NCBI GenBank assembly: GCA_003665825.1
Contig: QPFY01000020.1
Coordinates: forward strand, 248,001-312,000
Direction: 5' to 3'
Source: Microbotryum silenes-acaulis
Taxonomy: Eukaryota; Basidiomycota; Microbotryomycetes; Microbotryales; Microbotryaceae
Length of the DNA: 64,000 bases
Positions 40,521-50,836 of the stretch are shown here, in pieces. Below the pieces are notes generated by a model. The model did no database searches. It was not told the origin of the DNA and saw only the letters and a program-made list of their open reading frames with translations. Position 1 is the first letter of the stretch. The number at the start of each line of letters is the position of its first letter. Both the position numbers and the translations under genes were made by a program.

Positions 40521-43500
40521 ATGTCGTCGCAGTCGAAAATGCGGATTGGCGCGTCCAGGGACAGAATGACGACGGCGGGCGATGCCTCCGGTGGCTTTTC
40601 GAGCGACGACGGCGGGTCAAGGCTATCGCCTATCCCCGCAACTCCGCCAACCCCTTCCAAAACGGATCGATCACCTATACCAGGATCCCGACATGGCGTC
40701 GGAGCATTCAGCAGTCCTACGATGCCCATCTCGGCACGTCGCAATATTCGCTCCGCCCCGGCCCCGCTCAAAGTGCCCGCCATTTTGCCATCGAACCTCG
40801 CGCCGGCAACTCCGCCTTACTCAGGCAATTCTTTACTTTCCCGTTCTTCGGCATCGACTACCAACTACTCTCATCGATCTTCCAGTGACCGCGATTTGCC
40901 CACCCCATCCACTTCGGCCGGTTCTTCGTCATATGTATTCCCCTCCCCAGCTCGGTCGACGTCGTCCCGAGGAGTCTCTACGTCAAAGGCCGGACTGCCG
41001 CCCTTGCCGAGGAAGAGCTCGTTCAACAACGTCTACGAAACGAGCGGCGAGGAGATCAATACTCAGAAGAAGATGTTGATGCCTCGTTCGGCGGTCGTCA
41101 ATCAGAGGTGTCTGGACTTCGACTTTGGCTTCTTGGACGAGGAACCGCCAGTCAGGAGTTACTCGGAGAGGCGGCGATCGTCGCTGAGTAGCGCCGGTTC
41201 GGCTCCGATCTACGAGATAAATCGATCGAGTGGGGTCGATTATTCCCAATCGTTGAAGCGTCGAGAGTCTTATACCTCGAATAGACCGACCGAGATTAGC
41301 GCCTATACCTCTCGTAAGTGCTCGCAATGCACTCCTTCTCGGAAACGGGCTCGGATCACTGACACAGTTTGGATTCAATTCAACAGGATCACCAGTACTT
41401 TCCTCGTTCTACAGCACCACAAGCAAACGATCGACCCGACCTTTCCCGTCGAAACGACCTTCCATCTCACGGGCCTTTTCGAGCGAGTCGAGCTTTTCGA
41501 CTAGAATCGAGCGATCCCTCGGTCGAGGCGCACTCACTTCTGCGAGTTCCGAACATCGTCGACCTTCGGCGATCTCGTACACTTCACTCGAATCTAATAC
41601 GAGCTCGGAAATGAGCAGTCTAGGCATGGGCGGACAACGTCGTACCTCTTCAAACTCGGACGCCGACATTTCGCCGACACAGAATCTCAGTGTGGGCTCG
41701 AACGGCGTGCATGACGAGCTCGACGATGGCGAAGCGACCGATCAAAGGAAACGTTTGGCTACGTTCCTTGACCAAGCCGCCTCGGCGATGGAAGGAGGAC
41801 GGTCATTGCGCCAGGTCTTACCCGAGACGGCCCCCGCGCGAGCTGGTCAAGCGCCAGCCAAGTCTCTGTCACAACTTGCCGAGAGTTCGGCTTCTCCACC
41901 TATGCCGAATGGATTCTCACCAGCCATTCCTCAATCCCTCAATCCTTCCCCTGCTATTGTTCCTAGTCAAGAGCTGAGCCACGCTGGCTTCAACACGTCG
42001 ACTCCTGTACCTCCTCGCATTTCGCGAGTCTCAGGCGCTGACATTGATCGTTCCAGCGCCAACGCTAAACGTACGACCGTATTCTACACCCCCGACATGG
42101 TCGACAATGTCCCTCTTCCCCTCAGCCCCCTAGAGCTCGAAGACGGACGTCCAGAGTTGCGTTATGTCCAAGACCCGTCTGGAACGGGTCTTGGCTTGCA
42201 CACCCTAGCGGAGCAATACGGAAACTCGCCCACGCTGCTTCTGGTCCCTTCTCCCTCCGCCATTGAACCTCCTGTGATTCAAAAGGGAGCACGTTTGTCG
42301 GGCGTGACCCTCGATGGAAACCCTCAAACCGATATTGACAGCAGCCCCGAGGTACGGGATCGTGATGACGCCCGAGCCAAGATGGCGGAGAAGCGACGGA
42401 GGACGATCCAAGAATTGATCGAGACCGAGCAAAGCTACGCTATCGATATGATGGTCGTCCGAGATATTTACTTGGCCAGAGCCAGAGGATTCGGTACGTG
42501 ATCTCCGCGGTTCTACACGAAGGGGTAGAGAAGGGCCTGACATTGGCGAGAGCCCTTCGTACAGACTTCAACTCGATAGCGGACCACGTTATGGCCTCGG
42601 GTCTTGGACTCAGCGCCTCAGCATCGCCTTCCTCTCCCTCAGTAAAGAGCGGATTCGATTCGCTCGCCTTCAGCTCTCGTTCAGAGGCGCGTCGATTGAC
42701 GATGAGCTTACTCAATCTCAACTCGGCCGCTGGATCGATCCCAAACGCTGGGCGAAGGGTCAGCTCAGCTCCCTCGCTTTCAGCCAAATTGGAGCAACGT
42801 CGAGCGACAAAAGCCCGTCTTTCGTCCAGTGCGGGCTTGGCTCCACCAGGGATTCCAGTCATGTCGACCAAGGATCTACATGTCATATCCGCCAATTTGG
42901 AAGAGGTGGCTGACTTGGCCGAGCGTTTCGCTCACCTGCTGTCTCAGGCTAAAGGCGCTGCCGATGTCGATGGTGCGGAGATGGACGACAACATCGGCGA
43001 GGTCTTTGTCAATTTAGTAAGTACTGATGCGCTTACCGTTGTGTTTCCGAGCCCGTCGCTCATCTTGAACGCTCTCCTTCGTTTTAGATTCCCCAAATTC
43101 AACAGGTCTACGCAACTTATTGCGCTCGTCACCACCGTGCGATCGTTCGACTTCAAGAGCTTGAACCCACGCTGCGCACTTATCTCTCCGAATGCAAGAC
43201 GCTCAGTCACGGTCGTACCAAGGCTTGGGACCTCGCGAGTCTTCTTATTAAACCTGTTCAACGATGCCTCAAGTACCCGTTGCTCCTCGACCAGATCCTC
43301 ACAGTGACCCCTGAAAGCCACCCCGATCGCCATGACTTGGTTCGCGCCAACTCGAAGATGTTGCTCGTCGCCGAGTCGATCAATCAGACCAAGAGTCGAC
43401 AAGAGGTGCCCTCACCCGCGCTTCGTCGAGAAAGCAAGTCTTCGCTGTCGTCGGCGATGACGAAAAAGTTCTTGCGTTCATCGAGCAAGACGACGACTGC

Positions 43501-45296
43501 ACAGATTTCGACTGAACGAGCAGCAGAGCGCGACGACATGTTCGATACCCTTGCCGCGCTCGTCGATAGTACCCGATCCTCGGTGCTGAGGTTCTCGAGT
43601 GAGATGAGGGAGTGGTCTAAAGGAACCAAGGCTGAACTTGAAGCCCAGGTCATCGTCGTGGAAGGGTGGATCGACCTGTATGCACCGCTGTCCGAAGAGC
43701 CGGATGCGCAAGATTCGCTCTACCATCGTCTGATGGTGTTCCTCGAGGAAGTACTTGACCCGGTCATCGATGGACCTTATCGCGAAGTGGTGAGTGCCTT
43801 TCCGTAAGATTATTTGAGAGAAGAGATTGGCGCTAATGATGGAATTCTCTCTGTAGGCCCACGAAGTTCGTCACTCGCTTCTGCTCAAGAGCGACCACCT
43901 ACTCTCCCTCTTCGAATCGCCTCGCCAGTTCATCAAGAAGCGCAACGACAAAATGCTCGCTCACTCGCGCTATCTCGCCAAGAAGCTACCTGCCGATCGT
44001 CGAGGCTCGGACGAGTTTCTCGAGCTCTCGGCTCGCCTGCTCGAAGAACTGCCTCGCTTCCTCGCGAGTGTGTCCAAGTATTACGACATCATACTCGGTC
44101 ATTTTTCCGGTGCGCAAGAAGCGTATAAAGAGGAGGTACAAGAGCTCTGGGACTTCTTTGCCGAACGCTTTCGTCTTCGAGACGAGCAAGGCATGATGGG
44201 GAGTCAGCAAGTTCTTACGAATGAGTTGATGCATCGACTTGCCGTCGGACTCGGCGTCTCTGCTCCTTCGCTCGTCCCAGCTCCTGGATCAACTTCGGGA
44301 GAGTCTGGCAAGCGTCATCTTCGTCATGCGACAAATGGTTCGGGCAACTCGACGGGCTCGACGTCGATCAGGCGTCAGTCCATCATCGCCAGTGGTATTC
44401 CTCGACCGGCGAGCACGGTGTCCATCTCCAACTCGGGTGGTGGAGCCAACAACATCCGCTCTCGCCTTCAAGAGTATCAGTTCAGCGCCGGTTCTCAGAA
44501 TGAAGCTCCCGTGATTGTGAATCGAAATAGTATCACTTCGGACGCCTCGACGCCGTCCTTCACCGTATCCTCCAAGAGTGGCGAATCATCGAACGGTGGT
44601 CCCGCCACTCCTCCGGGAGAGGAGCATCAGCTCAAGCAAGGCAAACACATGCAGCAACGCTCATCAAATCAGCCCTTCCCCTCCGGCGTTGCGCTTCCCT
44701 TAGCGACAGCGACGAGTCGAAAGATCGAGCGCGGCATCGCTCCTATCCCTTGGTCCACCCCAGACGAAAGCTTACACTCCCCTTTGCAAGGGCATTCGTT
44801 CCGAGGTCGTTCAGGATCAGGTGACGATGCTTCTACCGGATCTTCCATTACCGCGACTCGACCTTCAGGTTCTCCCCAGCTCTCGGGTGCACTGGACGAA
44901 GAAAGTTCGGGCACCTCATCGAACCCTTCACCAACCCAAGGGGTTCCCCGCCACGACGTCGGTGACTCGGGCGTACGAATCGGTCCGAGTGACTCCGAGT
45001 CTCCCTCGGACGAAACCGAACCCGGAGATTATTACTTTAACGAAGATCGAACACTTTACGTCGCCGAGGCTATGGAAGACTCGTCGTCGAAACGTTATCA
45101 AGGGGTTGAGGATTTGCGAGGCGGGTTCCCCATCTTGGTGTTCAAGGTTGGGGATCGGATCGATGTCGAGCATGAGGAGGCTGATCAAGCGGAGGGTGGG
45201 TGTGGATGGTTGTTGGGAAGGAAACATGGGGACGGCGTGCTGGGATGGGTGAGGACTGAGTTGTTTACGATGCTTGATCACGACGATGAGCTGTAG
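40521..45296 (+). CDS. Rho/Cdc42 guanine-nucleotide exchange factor, DH-BAR-SH3 (Tuba/Gef1-like)
   Basis: Activates a Rho GTPase, likely Cdc42, at sites of polar growth and septation; fission yeast Gef1 and animal Tuba share the DH-BAR pairing. Exons 40521-41313, 41387-42493, 42565-43016, 43088-43789 and 43857-45296 give 1497 aa. A Ser/Pro-rich N-terminus of 600 residues precedes the DH start RRRTIQELIETEQSYAIDM (from about residue 601). DH resumes at residue 785 with VYATYCARHHRAIVRL and the hallmark KPVQRCLKYPLLLDQIL. A BAR domain follows (about 935-1135: VIVVEGWIDLYAPL, HSLLLKSDHLLSLFESP), then a disordered linker and an SH3 at 1418-1497. About 150 Ser-rich residues interrupt the DH domain. 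No PH domain is seen. Confidence 0.92.
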
Positions 45297-45588
45297 CCTT
45301 CGGCGACAGATTAGGGGGTTTTCGGTTTTCAGATACCTAGCTCAAGGAGGGTTGCTCCTGATTTGTTTTGCGACAGTAGGTTTTTGCATATTCTATCCTA
45401 TAGCTCTTGTTGTGTATGCCATATAATATGACTGTCCAGATGTCCTTCTCGGAGAGAAGCTCTCGCCGTCGGGTCCGAATCTGGCACTGTACTGCCAGGA
45501 GCTCGATTGAGCAGAAGCGGTACCTGGGTCAGGCGTACTCGGAGCAGCTCTTTAGCATATATTATAGCGCTGCGATTATGTTTTTCCG

Positions 45589-46368
45589 CTACTTTGTCAC
45601 GAGCTGACTGCTCGTCGGCACACCCTTGCTCAGCGTTTGCAAGACGACGCAATACCGCTCGGTCAACGAGATCAATTTTTCCACCTATTTCAGGGAGGAA
45701 GCACCGGAACCTTATCAGCAAGACATCTGAGAAGGCATTCCATGCTCTTCTGCATAACGCTACTGACCTTTTCCTTCGGGGTGTCCCCGCAATCCAAGTC
45801 GAATTTGACTCTGATAGCCGTGAAGCCGACGGGAGCGGTCTTCTCGACGCCGAGTGTCCCACTGGATCCGAAATCCAAGGAGGATGGCTTCAGTACGTAT
45901 GCATGATTGAGGAAGTTATAGCTTTGTAGAATGCAATCTTGGTGGAGAGACTGACCGGAAGTCGAGATCGCCTTCAACGGCCACGGTTCCACTCTCGACG
46001 GGAATTGATAATGCCGTCGCTACGGCTTTCAGAGTGACTGCAACGCATAGCGAAATGATAGGTCAATATATCAGCGTGCATAAGTTTGAGTAGATAATGA
46101 ATACGACAGCCCCCGACTGACCTCCTGCACAAGCCGCCAAGCTTTCGAGCAACAGATCGCCACTGCACAATTGATCGCCCGTCCCGCCAGCCATAGGGGA
46201 CAAGCCAGCCTCCTTCATCGCCTTGCCAACCGAAAGGGAGCATGAAACGCCGGACCCCAAAGTTGAAGTCGATTTGAGAGTGACTTGTGCGGCGGTCGCA
46301 TCGGACGAATAGGCCTGCTTGAGTGGGGCTTGGATCGCGCGCAGTTCCTCGGCTGTTGGGGCGGACAT
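45589..46368 (-). CDS. OsmC/Ohr family peroxide-stress protein
   Basis: Thiol peroxidase-like protein that reduces organic hydroperoxides. Exons 46368-46122, 46037-45956, 45861-45768 and 45684-45589 give 172 aa. Family features are SPMAGGTGDQLCSGDLLLESLAACAG with Cys80, DLDFRGTLGVEKTAPVGF and the C-terminal LTERYCVVLQTL with Cys153; the two cysteines are the expected catalytic pair. Both central junctions are supported by restoring these motifs exactly. No targeting peptide is obvious. Confidence 0.92.
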
Positions 46369-46944
46369 GATGGTGTTGAGGGGTGGTGGATTTTGCTCGG
46401 AATATTTGGTTGAGGTATGAGCGATGCTTGGGTGCGCAGCTTGTGTTGCTGTCGGTGGTGATACGGCAGTTCAGCGCGGACAACCCGCCGGGCCGAATTG
46501 AAACCCCGGCCGAGGTCCGAGCTCAAATTTGGTCACGGCGTCGAGTCATTCTCACGGCTTGTCATGATTTCAAATGAACAAATAAGACGGTAAGTACCGG
46601 GAAGTAGACCACATTCATGACGAGAAATTCGCACTCGAAACACGACGCCGAGGAGTCGGGGCCGCGGCCGACCCCCCACATCATGCATGTGGGATGACGT
46701 TGTCGCGAAGAAGCTCCCCGCAGCTCGATGACGACCGATCGATCGCGCTGAGTCCAGCTAGCGCAGCTATTAGTCGTCGCTAATCGTCACTGCGCGAAAG
46801 TGGACACGTCCTTGATGATGAAGGAAAAAAGCTCTAGACTTCCATTGTCCTCCCTAGTACTTTCCGCCACGAGCTCAACTCACCCAGTCGAACCTCCTGA
46901 ACATATCCACCCCCACCACCCCTCCAAATTCATCCACGAGCAGC
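46369..46944. promoter_or_regulatory. Divergent promoter region, OsmC and small membrane protein
   Basis: 576 bp between the two ATG codons. GC-rich with a TTAGTCGTCGCTAATCGT patch near 46769. No specific binding site could be named. Confidence 0.45.
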
Positions 46945-47909
46945 ATGTCCATCGCACCCGATCACACCGACAGCAGCGTCACCGATCCTTCGTCGCTCAT
47001 CTCACCATTCGTCGAGAAGGATGCACAGGCGACGATACGAACGGGGGTGCATGTCAGTTGGTCCGCGGCCAGTGCGGCTTGGTGAGTCACCACACGCCCC
47101 AAGATGAATTCTCTGTCCTTTTCGATGATCTGGTGCAAACTGACTAATGACCTTGCCGCTCTGCTGTGTCACCCCGCCATCGTCGTCGCTCCCTGCCAAC
47201 CGATGACCCCCACATGGTTTTCGGCCGCTCCTCCTCGTCCCCTCTACGGAAAATTGCCGCCGCATCAGGCTTTCGATCCTCGGCATCCCTCTCATCTTCT
47301 TCCCTCGCATCCTCTCCATCGTATTCGCCAAAGCGCTGACGACCAACACCGTGACCGATGAAGTCGAGACCGAGGTGATCCGTCAGCTCAACCCGCTCGA
47401 ACGTTCCATGGCCGGATTGGCGGGAATGACCCTGTTGGCTCTGGCTAGCTTGCTGCTCATCCAGGTGGGCGGATTTTACACTGCCCCAGTCAAGAGGACA
47501 TCCCCGCTGAACAATCAAATAATCCCGTTCTCAGACCGGTGCGCTTCCCCTCACCTCGTCACTCTCAGCCTCGGCGAGCGTGATCGAATCCAACGCGCTC
47601 GCCCCCTTCCGTTCTCCGACCATCTTCATCGGCGTACTCTTCCTCTCCGCGATCGCGTACGAGACTTACTACGGTTTGGGAATGTACCTCGTCGCTGGAC
47701 CGAGTGCCGGTTTGGGCTTGTGGGGTGTATGGGCCGTGAGTCTCCATGGTTTCATCCCTTCGATCCTGAGCGGAAAGATTCTTGACATCCTTGCCTTTTA
47801 ACGTTTTTAGCTCCTCTTCGCTCACGAAGGTCGCGTGAACCGCGTCGGAGGTTCGAGCAAAGACTCGAGGAGCGATATGAAGAAGAAGATGGACTCGAAG
47901 AACCTCTGA
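46945..47909 (+). CDS. Small multi-pass membrane protein of unknown function
   Basis: Exons 46945-47081, 47269-47464, 47535-47735 and 47811-47909 give 210 aa. The N-terminal 45 residues are polar. Hydrophobic segments follow: WLSILGIPLIFFPRILSIVF, MAGLAGMTLLALASLLLIQ, TIFIGVLFLSAIAYETYYGL and GLGLWGVWALLFAHEG, so three to four membrane spans. The tail is basic (SDMKKKMDSKNL). All junctions keep phase and each splice extends a hydrophobic segment. I do not recognise the family. Confidence 0.75.
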
Positions 47910-48293
47910 ACGAGAACTTAGAGCGAATGCTATGACGAAAAAGATGAACGTTCGCGCCACGTGCTGCTTAACTCGATAGCAGGTGTGTGGACGATTTTTT
48001 TTTCTTTCTTTTTGGTTGTGGGACCGCTTGTTATGCCAACTCTTTAGTTTGACTCACGAGAGAATCGAGGTTCGAAGCGGCGCGACGACAGTTCGGTTCA
48101 AGACCAAAGAACTTGTTGCAACATGTTTGGAAAGGAGTAGGAACTGCAGAGATCGTCGTTATCCGTCCAGGGGGCAATGTCGTTAAAAATGCTACGGAGT
48201 AGGTGGGCAGAAGTGGGTACTGAAGGATGAATGCGACGGACGGGGCGAAGACTTGCGATATCTATACATAAGAGAACGTCCAAGATCGTTGAT

Positions 48294-49772
48294 TCAAAGA
48301 AAGTACTCGATTTGCTGTCGCAATCACAAAGAAGAAGAAAAAAAACCCGGATCAGCGTCCGCGCACTCAGCCCCGCTCGATGATGCATAACCGCACGACT
48401 CACATTCGGTCCCCCTATACTAGCCATGACCCCATCCCCAACCATCCCCGTCTGTTGCTGCTGCTGCATTTGCTGCTGTTGCTGTTGCCCCGGTCCATCC
48501 CTCTCATTCTCCGGCGCCGCATCAAACACATTGAAATGCTTCTCCCCCCCAGGACCGACCTCCAAAATCGAAGCCATATTCCCACATCGATAACAGTAAT
48601 TAGGCGCGGACCAAACGGTTGAAAGACGATCGTCGTACAGTACTGAGAAACCTTCCATGCAGAGTTGGTGCGCTCGGAGGATGTGGTTCATCGAGTTGGT
48701 GTGCAGGAAGGATTTGACGACGGACGAACCGAAGGTGTAGCCTGCTCCTCTGTGGAGCGAGTAATTAAAAAGGGGTTGGGGTTCAGTACGGGGTTGAGTT
48801 TGAGCGAGTGCCGTATGTTGGGTGACGAACCTTGGTGAGATTGAGAATTCCTCCTTGTCTGGATCTGGATCGGACCATACCAGATCTGCCATTGGCCCTT
48901 CGTGTGGGATTTCTGTGCAAATGGTCCACTCGGAAGGGTCAATTCGATGAGCACGACAAATTTATAAGTTCGTGGACTGACCTCTGAACCGATCGATAAT
49001 CTTGATCTGGTCCAGGGTATGAACAGATGGTGAGAGACCTGGTGCGATCAAGACGAGTCAGTCATGCTTCCTGTATCTCATCTCGCCGAAAGAGATTCTC
49101 ACAGGAACCTACCTCCATGAACGCAAAAGATCCGATCATCGATGACGACGGAGAGTGTCAAAAAGTCAAACATGTCGGTGAAGTAGGTCCATACGGCCGG
49201 GGAGCCGTATTTCCGTACGCATTCCGAATAGAACCCGTACGTCTGCGCAAAGTCGGCGGAGGAATTCAGTATTCGCATCGCCTGTAACAGCTGCACTGCA
49301 GTCGACCCAAAATTCTCTCTCACCTGTGTGACGGCCCTCGACTCGTGATTCCCTCGAATGAGTTGGACTCGATTCGGGTACCGCAGCTTGAGGCACGTGA
49401 GCAACGAGATGGTCTCGACCGAAAAGAGACCCCGATCGACGTAGTCGCCGAGAAAGAGGTAGTTGGTATGCGGCGAGTAGCCACCTATCCGGAAGATCTC
49501 GATCAGGTCGTAGAATTGTCTGTTGCACCACAAGCAAGAAGCGCGCAGTGGGTCAGCAACGACCACTCAGTCGCTCTCGACCAGCTAGCTCCGCGCTTCC
49601 GTACTGACCCATGAATATCACCGACGACGGTGACGGGTGCTTGGACATGCACAACGTTGGACTCCCTCATCAAGAGCTCTTTGGTCTTTTCGCAGATCTC
49701 CTTGACCAAGGATTCGGCGAGCAACCGCTTGCGCAACAGGGTCGCGATCGCGCCGTCGAGGTCTAACGGCAT
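48294..49772 (-). CDS. PPG1: PP2A-like serine/threonine phosphatase, Ppg1 type
   Basis: Metallo-phosphatase catalytic subunit of the PP2A group; yeast Ppg1 acts in the Far complex and in glycogen metabolism. Exons 49772-49609, 49519-49324, 49242-49113, 49038-48982, 48912-48831, 48749-48404 and 48314-48294 give 331 aa. Metal and active-site motifs are [35 protein letters not shown] and [22 protein letters not shown]; the sequence [14 protein letters not shown] and [14 protein letters not shown] fit Ppg1 better than PP4 or PP6. A Gln-rich insert precedes the tail. The last exon has 21 bases and encodes QIEYFL, the tail with the methylated Leu of PP2A enzymes. Head-to-head with SWS1. Confidence 0.92.
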
Positions 49773-50228
49773 GTTGACGTCTTGGTAGGGGCAGGGATGC
49801 TTGAGCGGGGAATCGAACGGATTTGTCCAAGTCTTGGATCGGTTACAATGGTATGGATTATCGGTGGGGTGGTGTAGGGGTGCTCAGAGGAGCAGACAGC
49901 GGTCGAAGAAGTGGATGATGAGTCGATCGCGGCTGACGATGGAACCGGGGATGACGGCCGGATACTGAAGCGGAACGCCTGAGACTTCCTGTACACTTGC
50001 ACTCGTCCGCTGGCGATTCGTGTTTTGGAGAGAGATGGGAAGGAGGAGGCAGAGACCCACCTGATTGCTCGGCGTGAGTCCCGCTCCACTTCCACCTCCG
50101 CTGACGTTGCCGCTCGGACCGCCTGCGCTCCTTTCCGTTCTTTCACGCGCGATCACTCGGTGCAGTGCGCTCGCTCTCCCGCCCCAAACCATAGCTTCGG
50201 ATGCTCTGTCGCGACAGCTACCTCCTTG
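49773..50228. promoter_or_regulatory. Divergent promoter region of PPG1 and SWS1
   Basis: 456 bp between start codons. No exon is supported although open frames exist in several phases. Confidence 0.4.
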
Positions 50229-50836
50229 ATGACGAATCCCACCAATGTTGCGCTCTCAACCTTGATCGCTTCCCACCTCGCGTCGATTGACTCGACCCTC
50301 ACCGACGACCACCTGATCGTCCTCGCCCATCTCGTGGGGTCCACCAACTTGATCGTTGATGCGCTTCATCTCATCGACACTCAAGGCGGTACATCTGCTC
50401 AACCTCTGACTTGGCCCGGCTTCCGTACTCCAAAGCTAACGCCCTTTCCAACCCTCCCAGTCGCTCGACTCAATCTGCCCAACAGGCAATCGCTGTACCA
50501 AGTCTCGGGATCGACCAAGGCCTACACTGTCCACAGCACTCCTTCTGCAGCCTCGATCGGCCGACTGGGCTTCTGTCCTTGTCCCGCTTTCGCTTACTCG
50601 GTCCTCAAAACGCAGCAGAACGTTCTCGCAAGTCAAGGCCCCCACATTCTGCTCGGGGTGTCTTCCTTCGAGTCCTGATCCCCAACCTTCCCGACAAGAA
50701 ATTACAGTGCAAGCATCTTCTCGCCGTTCTGATTTGTGAACGTTTAGATACGTTCGTCGATAAGCAAGTCGGACTCAAGTGGCTGGCCGCTTGGAGCTCG
50801 GGGTTCCGTACATTACAACAAGTGCCGCCGACGTGA
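50229..50836 (+). CDS. SWS1: SWIM zinc-finger protein, SWS1/ZSWIM7 (Shu complex) homologue
   Basis: SWS1-type proteins act with Rad51 paralogues in homologous recombination. Exons 50229-50388, 50461-50627 and 50708-50836 give 151 aa, close to ZSWIM7 (140). Signatures are ALHLIDTQGVARL, SLYQVSGSTKAYTV and the SWIM finger CPCPAFAYSVLK ... LCKHLLAVLI (CXC ... CXH). The first intron is 72 bases without a stop in frame; skipping its removal adds 24 residues that break the match to the family. The second intron starts with GC (50628, GCAAGT) and restores the CKH of the finger. Confidence 0.9.
50628..50707 (+). other. GC-AG intron of SWS1
   Basis: Donor GCAAGT, the consensus form of GC-AG introns, acceptor TTACAG. 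Phase and the SWIM motif require this exact junction. Confidence 0.88.
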
